Shown piece after piece: positions 55,290 through 64,000 of a DNA stretch of 64,000 nt (its first letter is position 1; each line of letters opens with the position of its first letter). This stretch comes from Spirometra erinaceieuropaei. Its lineage: Eukaryota; Platyhelminthes; Cestoda; Diphyllobothriidea; Diphyllobothriidae. Under the pieces are notes generated by a model. It saw only the letters and a list, made by a program, of their open reading frames with translations. It was not told the origin of the DNA and did no database searches. The stretch is from positions 166,799 through 230,798 of the forward strand of contig CACRXP010000140.1 in assembly GCA_902702965.1 (NCBI GenBank), read 5' to 3'. Position numbers and translations under genes: made by a program.

Positions 55290-55885
55290 TTTCAAGGACA
55301 ACTACTTGGACGCAGTTGAAAGACGGTACACTTCAGCTCATCGGAATTCAAAAGCCTTTCCTCGGACCACGTTTGTAGTCGGTGCAAATTATTTTGGAGG
55401 ACTTTCAAGCTATTCGAGCTCTTTATGGCTTGTCAGGGCTTGATTCCATCGGCAAACATTATTTTATCGCAGTTGAGTTCTTGAGGGCTGTCTATAACGT
55501 AAAGGGTTAAGAGTAAAGGCCTAAGAAATGAGCCTTGGGGAACATTACCTGTCAAGTTCACCCAGTCTGACATATCATCTCCAATGCAGACATGCTGGTT
55601 TTCACCGACAAGAAATGCTCTTATTAAGTTAGGAAGATCTCCCCGGGTGTCAAAGACGCTCATTTTATGCAGAAGGCGTTAGTGGGAGCAGTGCCGGACG
55701 CTTTGCGAAAATTGATGTAAACGACTGTAGCAGCCGCCCTAATGTCCACTTTCTCTAGCCCCACTTTGTCGATTGATGGCCGCGACAATCTCTGACAGGT
55801 TGTTGACACGCGGTCACCCCCGCTGGCTGGAACTGAGGCACCTCCTGTCCACCTGCAATGACTCCTAGCTGCCCTCACCAACTTT
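55290..55885 (-). pseudogene. Non-LTR retrotransposon reverse transcriptase (CR1/Jockey-like)
   Basis: Minus-strand order of RT motifs: VVYINFRKASGTAPTNA (first catalytic Asp, in degenerate form INFRKA), then after a frameshift near 55663 VPQGSFLRPLLLTLYVID, KIMFADG, and, past a stop, LKVLQNNLHRLQTWSEERLL. The catalytic FADD is changed to FADG and the usual DF of the first motif to NF, so it is inactive. Confidence 0.8.
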
Positions 55886-56609
55886 CACCATCTCACGCGC
55901 GTCGTACGGCCTGGCTTGATACCCGTGAGTCCTTGTGAGTATGCGTCCCCTATTCCTCCCCTAATCCGTTTAATCCCATGACCAACACTCGGCTAGTCAC
56001 TCCCCTCCTGCTGACACAGACATGCACTCCCGCGTAAACAACACACCGCGAGTGACGCTCTCGGGGAACGGACGCTTAGCTCTGTCACAGGCAAACAGTC
56101 AACTGCCCTGGGCACAGAATAAACCTTTTCTCACAGCTCCCTGACTTCTAAAATAAGGCGAGTTGAAATTATTGAGCGCGGTTACAGTTGGTCTTACATC
56201 CTTGACCGCCACAATGTCACAATCGCGCAATGTATCAACATAAGAGAAACCGGCAACTCTGTGGTAATAAATGAAGCACATACTTTCTCAATATCGCAGA
56301 ACAATTTTTCGCTTACGTCCTTCTCAATCGCCTGAACATTCATCTTGAATAGAGACTTCTTACAGAAACGTAGTGTAGAGTCTAAAACACTGCGGAGCCA
56401 CATATATAGGCTTCGTGGTCCGCTCATTGCTATAAAATGAGAGAAGGGAAGGACGAACCCTAAACCACTCTCATGGATTTGACGAAGATATCTGATGTGG
56501 AAAATAGGGATGAACTCTGATTAATCATGCTGAACTTTGCACAACTGCACAACGGGGTGACAGCTCGCATTACGGACTGTTGCGGCCAAGCGGTGTGAGT
56601 GTGTATGTC
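55886..56609. other. No gene recognised
   Basis: No supported feature between the RT pseudogene and the duplicated repeat. Confidence 0.4.
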
Positions 56610-57095
56610 TATGCTCTGAGCGCTACTATCGTCAGGCCAAATCCCATGTTCGAAGGAGAAGACCGAAGGAACCAGAATGAGGGGTTTATTGCACACATAA
56701 CCCGCAGTTGTCCTCTCAGGCGGCAGTGACCACTGACAAAGCCAGGGCTGGTGTTGTCTGCTTCCAGTCTTGCCTCAAGAGTACTTGGGACAGTAGTGGC
56801 AACTGATTTTGTAGGCTCGTGGGCCAGGCTCAAGTGGTCTCCAATCAGTGTGTGTTGCATTTGCCGAAGGATGGTGTCCCAGTGGCCTAGTTTGCGGTTG
56901 CAGGGGGGAGGTGCATTCAAGTGGCCTCATGGGCATCTGCAGTCGTGCGGATGCAGGTATGCCCGAGATGACAATCGTGTGACTTCAGGTCAGCGCGTCT
57001 GGAACGGCTCACTGCAAAGGTGGGAATGACCTTGAGGCAGCGAGGTCTTAAACAATGACGCCATGCCGGTCATGATGGCTGCCCACTACAGGACT
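56610..57095 (+). repeat. ~450-bp interspersed repeat, copy 1
   Basis: Aligns along its length with 58800-59245: GAGCGCTACTATCGTCAGGC, GGGGTTTATTGCACAC, AGTACTTGGGACAGTAGTGG, CTTCAGGTCAGCGCGTCTGG. Type unknown; possibly a LINE untranslated region. Confidence 0.7.
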
Positions 57096-57129
57096 ATAGT
57101 ACAATATAGGAAACGTCTGCAGTGGCCAT

Positions 57130-57965
57130 TGGGATGAACCGGGATTTCGTATCGCCCCCATAGTATTCAGTCTCGTGATCTCCGCTATGCTGATGGAGAC
57201 CTGCCATGAGAACTGACTGGCGATTGACATCGACCACCGACGTAGTAGGTAACTGCTCAAAGTCAGTCGCCTGAAAGTACTTTTTGAAGATACGCAGATT
57301 CGGCGTCCACGGCCTATTGTTCGCGGATGACGGCGCTTAAACAACTCAACAGGCCAGCAGATGCAGCAGACTGTTAAGCCGTTTTTCTTTGGCTGCTCCA
57401 ACCTCGCCCTAGAAATGAAATTTTCAGAATCGTCAAGATCGACGACGAAATTGCGACTCGGATCACCAGAGCCGCTGAGGCTACTGATTAACTATAGCAC
57501 TCCATCTGAAACCATCGGAGCACTTCATTCAAAAGCAAAACTATGGACATACTGGGCTGTTATCTTGATAACAATCTTGTATGGGGCGGAAGAGCACCCG
57601 TCCGTGAAAACCAAGCAATAACATAAGGCCGTCTCCACCGTAGTTGTGAATATTCAAAGTGAAATGGAAGGAGAGGGTTCCACAAGCCGAAATTCTGTAA
57701 ATAATTAGCGTCCTCGGCCCCCACGCTATGCTGAGGAGATGGAGCGGCCGCCTGTTTAGGATGGACGATAAGCGCCTGTCCAGGCAGTACTTTATGGTGG
57801 CTGCCACTACGACACTTTGATAACCTCCCTCAAGCACCCTCAACTAAACAATGAGACCTGGGAGGACCTCGCTCAAGAGCGGCTGTCATGGGGCGCTATC
57901 GTAAAACTGAAACATCCATCGTCATAAGCAACACAATAGCTGCTGTGAAGACAAAGAGGGAGACC
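57130..57965 (+). pseudogene. RTE-like endonuclease-reverse transcriptase, broken
   Basis: Across frames it reads APIVFSLVISAMLMETC, VHGLLFADDGA (57305-57337, catalytic FADD intact but followed by a stop), KLWTYWAVILITILYGAEE, then HAMLRRWSGRLFRMDDKRLS and LNNETWEDLAQERLSW. This is the palm-to-C-terminus order of a widespread flatworm LINE protein. At least four frameshifts. Confidence 0.8.
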
Positions 57966-58009
57966 CGCAGGTGTCAAGCGGCATTTATAGTTTTTGAAGA
58001 AGACTGTTT

Positions 58010-58480
58010 CTACAAAGTCTTTGGTACGTTGACATGACGCATCTTTAATATGCGATCCAAGTCTGGAGGCCCTAGACGCAGCCGGATTAGAACTTTTTGA
58101 AAGAGTTCGGAGGCGAACGGCAAAATTAGCAAGGGGTTAGGGTACACTGCCATACGATGCCCGTCTAACTAACTGAATATCTGTCCTCAGATTTATAAGT
58201 AATTGCGCTGGGCTATGATACGGACTTCCAGTATCGTACGTGGTTTGGAATTTGTCCCCAGTTGCGTGGTTTTCTCACAACGAGCACCTACAACCAACCT
58301 TCGTGTTCATCCCTTCAAGCTACGCATGCCTCAATGAAGGTTGTATTGAGAAGGTATCTTTTCGCAAACTGCGTATAGAAACCATGGAATAACCTACCCG
58401 AATTTTTTGCAGTATCTCTGGCTGTAGAGACATTCAAGCATCGTCGTGATAGGAGCATGCTTCAATAACAAGCGTACTAA
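58010..58480 (+). pseudogene. LINE reverse-transcriptase C-terminal fragment (CR1-like)
   Basis: Frames give ELFERVRRRTAKLARGLG, RTSSIVRGLEF, TTNLRVHPFKLR and PWNNLPEFFAVSLAVETFKH, the C-terminal signature of CR1/Jockey-type ORF2. It is 5'-truncated with stops and distinct from the preceding RTE-like piece. Confidence 0.75.
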
Positions 58481-58799
58481 GTGACTGCATAACCTGAAAA
58501 GCAAATATGCTCACATTAACATAACCCTGTTTCAACTTTACACTATAGATTCCTTACTTTTTGCCCACTTTTACGATTGTGTGACAAATATGGATTTCAA
58601 AGACGTAAGCCTACTTTACACAAATATACTGAACTGACCTGAACTAAACTGGTGAACAGCGTAAAGGGTCACTCCTTTGAGTGCAAGTTTCTTGATGGAG
58701 AAGTTAAATATCAGGAGACATTTTGTATGCATCAAAATGAGCAGTTTAAACGAGCGCCAGTTGTGGATGAACTTGTAGCTACCAGGCGGTGGGAGTTTG

Positions 58800-59245
58800 C
58801 ACTTAGAGCGCTACTATCTTCAGGCCAAATGCTTACTTGTAAGGTGAACACAGAAGGCACTAAAATGAAGGGTTTATTGAATACAGAACCCGAGTTTATC
58901 ACCTCAGGCCGTGATGGTCATTGGCGAAGCCAGGACTGATGTTGATTGCGTCCAGTCATGCCTGCGATCCCCTGGGAGAGTGGTGGCAGCCGCTTTTGGA
59001 GGTTTGTGGGTCAAGCTCCAGTAGTCTCCAGTTGGTTGTGTCCTAGCGGGTTAGGTTGTGATTGCAGAAAGAAGGTGCGTCCAAGTGACCTCATGGACAG
59101 CTGCGACTGTTTGGACGCAGGCATGTCCAAGCTGAAGTCGGTCAAGTGGCTTTAGGTCAGCGCGTCTGGCACCGCTCGCTGCAAGGGGTGTATGACCTTT
59201 ATGCATTGGGTCCCCGAACAATAATGCCGGACTGATCATGATGGC
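58800..59245 (+). repeat. ~450-bp interspersed repeat, copy 2
   Basis: Second copy, same orientation as 56610-57095. The pair brackets the two LINE fragments. Confidence 0.7.
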
Positions 59246-60850
59246 TGCTCGCAACAAACTTCCGAGAGGTGAATTCTGAGGCTAACGAGCTCACGGCAGG
59301 ACTGCAGTGATGTCATATTTGCAAGACATGGAAACCGAAAAGGACCTCTTTGTGATGATTGTGGCCTTAAGACCATCTGCATATTGTCAAGAAATTGCAG
59401 CAAACGAAATGTCCCTGTTGCATGCAGTGATGAAGCCATCTGGAATTCTTCTGTGGACATATTCTCCACGAATTTCGGGATATATCTGAGGCCGTATTTA
59501 GAATACAGCATACAAGCTTGGGAACAGTGAGCGATCTAAGATCCAAATAGTCTCGAAAGATTTCCGAGAGGGGCTAAAGCGACTTACCCTATAAAACCCA
59601 CGTGGTAAACCTAAATATCTTTTCTCGGAGTCATAATTAAACGCGGGGTTCTCCCACAAGCATTCCGCATTATGAAGGGGTTGAATGACAGCTCGATCGT
59701 TGAGGACTTCTTACAAATTTAGTACCACGACTATTCTCTGACTTCACCCACTATGCTGTGTATTCAGTAGGCAAGGTAAAATGTGCGGCTATTGACCCTC
59801 TCTGCCAGGGTGGTCAAAACACGGAATGTTCTCCCCTCAGATGACGAAGTTTCACCAACAGTGGTAGACTCCAGAAAGGTAACTTGATGGATTTGTGTTA
59901 CAAAATGAACAGGGAATCTGAGAGATTGAAATCCTCCCTTGAGATCCATCCTTATCTTCTGATATTTTGTGGCCTCCTACGATCTATTTCAGCCCACATT
60001 AGTCTTCTCTACTCTACACAAAATTTTATGCTTCACATTGAGCGAACGAAAGCTTGCGCCTATTTTTCCTGTACAAACTTAACCGAAATTGATTAATTGC
60101 GAAAAGCACTCTAAATTGAACCAGCATTCATTTTATTTAAGAAATCTAGCTGCACGCCTTAATCTTTACTAATGGTTCTAGAGAAAATTGTGTTATTCAA
60201 AATAGACAAAACACTCAATTTGGTGATACATTTAATATTCTAAAGAGAGTTCCGATAATCAAGAAGTGGTATAAAGTGGAGCTGCACAATCCGTCATAAC
60301 AAAAAACGAATAGCATAGAAAGTATAGATGAGGACCCTTGAAGAGTACATGAAAATAGGGCAGGTTTGGACGAAGGCGGGCGTCAATGGGATGGGAAAAC
60401 CGTTGGAAGCTTAAAGTGAGAAACGTAGAATATTGACAAGAAACGCGAAAGTTAAAAAGATTTTTCCAACGACTATTCGGACGAATTCATGTCGTAGATG
60501 GTAAGTGGGTTTAGCAACTCAGAGAGCTCTAAATGCGCGCATACACTTGGACGAATCACACTCAATTGCCATTTAAATACCACAGTTTCTCTTTATTTTC
60601 TTCTTTTTCGTATTCGCGCTCATGTCTCTTATATACCTCATATTTTCGCCTTAATTTTGCGTTTGTATTTCATTTTCCACTTCTTTCTCCGCAAGGACAC
60701 TTTTTTGGTTTTCCGTGTCTTACGATACGAGCAGTGGACATAGGTTTGTTGTGCGTTTGTAAATGTGCCCTCAAAATTCGCTTTGCGTCATAAAAATCCG
60801 TATCAATTAAATATTGTTCGTAAGTGCTCCGGTGGTTAAATTTGCTCTTA
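59246..60850. other. No gene recognised
   Basis: T-rich stretches near 60580-60700 give hydrophobic frames without other support. Confidence 0.45.
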
Positions 60851-62390
60851 TATAGATAGATAGATAATTTTTATTAAAGACCCGTCGGGGTCCCATCAAA
60901 GCAAGTTAAAATAAATTTACATGCGAGTTTTAAACGAGGTAGGCCGAATCTTTACAAAATGCAATTCATAGTTTCTGAATTAGAAGTCCATTGAGAAACA
61001 TGATGATTGAGGATGAAAAAAAACTCCTTACAAAAAGTTAAAAATGATTGGATTAATTTTACAGGAGAAAAAAAAACCCTCAATAAAAATAATGACAGAA
61101 AAAAGCGAGCAGGACTGGCCTGTAGGTGGCGGTATATAACGGAATGTTGTCGGTCATCGTCAGGGTAGCAATAAATGTCAGCCTTGATGGGTACGAATGT
61201 GGGTCAGACAGGACTGGCTTGCATATGGCATTGTATACGGGATTCACAATTGAGATCGTCTGGGCCGGATTGGTACGCCGCGTCAAAGAGGCCAAACGAG
61301 AGGAACCCAGATGCGATCGGCCACAGCACGCTTCGAGCTCAGCCGAGCAGTGGGGAAGGGAGGTACGACCGAACTACTAGTAGACAGTGAATACTGAGGG
61401 TTCCGCCGTGAGCGTCGACAGACCGCACGAGGTCGGAATGCGGGAGATGACATCAAAAACCGCGAAAATTGTCGCTATGGGGGGGAGTGATAGCAGTGGA
61501 TTTAGAAACCAATTAAAAACAGGGGTTTCTAATGATATAATTAAGAGTTACCACTTAATCTACCACTAAATCCCAGGAGGACCCTTCTCGAAGTCAAGAA
61601 TCTGAGTGTTCGGAAATGAGACCGTTAACAGTGCCTTTATGCTTTCCGGTGTAAGATGGTTGCGTAATTTCGACTTGAATACCAGTAACTTAGGCGATAA
61701 TCTACTTTCAGGTGGAAGATTATTCCAAAGGAAGGCATATTTGGAAGCAAAGAAGAGGAAGCGCTTATATGTAGTACAAAGAGGCGGCGGAATCACCATG
61801 CAGGAGTTGCGCGTGGCATAAGACCGATCTCTCGGAGTGAGTGTCAATGTGCGGAAGACTGGAGCTAGAGTTGATGCGAAAAAGGAAGCAAAGGCCAGCT
61901 TCGAGTCTTCTAACCCACAAAAACTTCATGTTCGCCAGCTGACATCTCTGAGTATAAGAAATACTGGACGAAGCTTGAGAGAACAGTTTCCGGGTGAAAA
62001 CCCTCTGAACATTTTCGATTTTATTACGGTCGCAGGCGTTCATTAAACCGAAGAAAGGACAGCAGTATTCGAGGACTGGAAGAACAAACATTTGATAAAG
62101 TCTTAGCTTCATTTCCGGAAGGAAAAAATTATGCGATATGAATCCACATATCTGCGCGGCTTTGGCAGAGATTCTATCTGCTTGAGGTGATAAAGCAAGT
62201 TTATTTGTATAACTTAGACCTAGGTCCTTTATGGTGAGGCATTGTGAGAGTGGGTTATTCTGAAAAATTATGGGACCAGGAAGTTTGGTAGGACCAAAAG
62301 ACATGAAACTACACTTGGCAGGCCAGAGTGGAAAGACATTATGTAGTTCACAGGTCAATGGACTCGACTTCCAGATTGTGAATCAATTCT
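60851..62390 (-). pseudogene. CR1-like LINE 3' half with repeat tail
   Basis: On the minus strand a 197-codon frame (62358-61768) reads LTIKDLGLSY, ICGFISHNFFLPEMKLRLYQ, VLPVLEYCCPFFGL and KIENVQRVFTRKLFSQ; after a frameshift near 61800 the end follows (YAFLWNNLPPESRLSPKLLV to a stop at 61566). The 3' end contains GGGACCCCGACGGGTC and finishes in a (TATC)n tail at 60851-60868, typical of CR1-like LINEs. RT catalytic motifs are missing (5' truncated). Confidence 0.82.
61085..61560. repeat. Probable insertion in the LINE 3' UTR
   Basis: GC-richer block between A-rich LINE sequence. A plus frame reads MALYTGFTIEIVWAGLVRRV then KEAKREEPRCDRPQHASS. I recall similar translated repeats in tapeworm data, but cannot confirm. 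Confidence 0.4.
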
Positions 62391-64000
62391 GTGCATGAAC
62401 ATCATAGCTTTGCGAAACTCCCCTAACTCATGTTATGACAGCAGAATGCTTCTTACCGTTGGTTCATTCATTTGTTAGATGCAATACCTGCATCTGCCCT
62501 CCCGCTGGCATGATTTGTATGGTTTCTATCAGGCATTCCTTTGTGCCCATTTCCAGTTCCGACTATTAAAATGGTTCCACTGAGGTGGTTTTTAGTCAGT
62601 AGTGCAGTTTCTTAACCATCACAGTCGCACACCTTTGAGAACGCGGTTATAGCGTTCCGGATAGCTGTGGCGGTGTGTTTGTAATCCATATCAAGCATGT
62701 TGCTTCATTAAAATCCCCGTTATTTGTAAAACGGAACGGTAATTTGGTGTCACAGAATTAACTAATGCAAGCTTGGTCTGTTCTAAGTTCGAATTGGGAT
62801 GCATTATTTTAATTGACCTACAGCCATCTTCCTTTTGATCTTAAGGTCACTTGGTTTTTTTGATTCGCGCGTGTAGTTCGGTTCGGTGTGCTGGTAGGTC
62901 CACTTGGTAGTATCATTGTGGGTGCGCTGTAAGCAATTTATTGCTTATTTCCAATCATATCTTTTCATATTGCTCGATGTAAATAATCCAAGAGCCCCTA
63001 TGCTTACCAATCTTGGGTTTGGCGAAGGACATTCGCACATGTAATGCTTGACCTGCAGCAAGCATTCTACGCCCCCAACGGCCCTTAAAGGCTTCGAGTG
63101 CAACCAGACAGTCAGTTGCCTGTATAGAGGCAAACACATTCTTAATCATAACTAGAGTCCAGAGCTTTCTAGGCGAACTTTCCAAGCTCACTCAGCCTTG
63201 GCTTGTTTTGTTAAACTCCATTCGAATAACTCCAATGATATTGAGGCCACAGTAGATTTGTAAATCGTGGCTATCCACTGATGCAAGTACTGATGAAGAC
63301 GGCATGTTACCAATCTTACCTATGATCAGTGAATGTGATTTCGCTCTCGACCACTGAATTGCGGACGCATGTGGCGTAGTGAGATGTGCTCACTCCGATA
63401 GCACGTGCATCTACAACCTAGAAGTGACGGTTCACCCGTTGCGGGCAGCAAGAGGCACCTCTGTCCCGGGTAAGCGCAGAAGTGGTTCATAATGGAATCT
63501 ATCCTACTCTCGCTCCACACCGCCATCTGGTGACAACGCAAAATCAGATCGCTAGGTGCATGCGAGTGCAGTGACTGGCAATGCTCAGCAGTCCAGGTTT
63601 TAAGGCCGGACGTCTCGAGTTTCACATAGTGTCATAGGGGCTTTACAGTTTGATCGCCGGCAAAGGAAAGAACCGAGTAACCCCGCTATTCGACAACTTT
63701 CCAAACTATAACTTTGAAACTGTTAGCCTCTCCAGACTATAATTTTTTGAGTAATGTCTGCTAGCATTTTTTTTCCGAGTTAAAGTCGTCAGGATCCATC
63801 TTTGGTCAGGTTTTGACTGCTGTCATTGACAATTCTCAGACCATGCCACGGCACCAGCAAAAAATACCTGTATTGTGAATTTTTTCATTCAAGCCTATCA
63901 TGGATCTGAGCGGAGATTCTGGTGATGCGCCCATTCTGCAGCATGCCTCTTCGGCGTACGCAAGGTTCCTGTCAAGTGGCGATCCCCGGGTCTCCGATTG
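62391..64000. other. No gene recognised
   Basis: Minus frames of 78-99 codons at 62955-63191 and 63326-63625 show no recognised motif. Confidence 0.45.

Overview
This window is intergenic-style and intronic DNA from a large, repeat-rich animal genome. The best fit is a parasitic flatworm, probably a pseudophyllidean (diphyllobothriidean) tapeworm. The evidence is many decayed Penelope-like elements with GIY-YIG endonuclease domains, CR1/RTE-type LINE fragments, tRNA-derived SINEs, TTAGGG-like arrays, and small exons with GT-AG introns of 46-90 nt beside multi-kb introns. There are no operons, bacterial genes, rRNA genes or CRISPR arrays. The lineage call is from family resemblance recalled by eye, not from a search.

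The clearest host gene is a tetraspanin on the + strand. Six phase-compatible exons (12251-12354, 12401-12475, 14256-14330, 17089-17140, 19454-19605, 23144-23191) encode TM2, TM3, a six-cysteine large extracellular loop and TM4, with a stop codon and an AATAAA 92 nt later. The start/TM1 exon was not found. Its introns are filled with SINEs, foldback elements, a telomere-like array and Penelope debris.

Three smaller genes are predicted from splice signals and matching phases. They are a two-exon secreted peptide (45639-47283, signal-peptide exon plus one mature exon), a five-exon small protein (30861-32187), and a minus-strand gene with an 18-nt micro-exon and a poly(A) signal (25444-25766). 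They recall the micro-exon gene (MEG) style of flatworms, but none is recognised by homology. A few isolated exon-like pieces are also listed.

Layout: 1-4 kb SINEs, palindromes and AT microsatellites; 5-11 kb five Penelope copies and foldback elements; 12-23 kb the tetraspanin; 24-47 kb several ~1 kb foldback elements (one nested in another, one carrying a Penelope-tail hairpin), SINEs and the small spliced genes; 48-55 kb Penelope copies and poorly defined DNA; 55-62 kb a cluster of broken LINEs and a duplicated ~450-bp repeat; 62.4-64 kb nothing recognised.

Most candidate novelty is structural: a foldback superfamily with TA target duplication, several long palindromes made of inverted SINE or repeat copies, and small spliced genes whose introns hold those elements.
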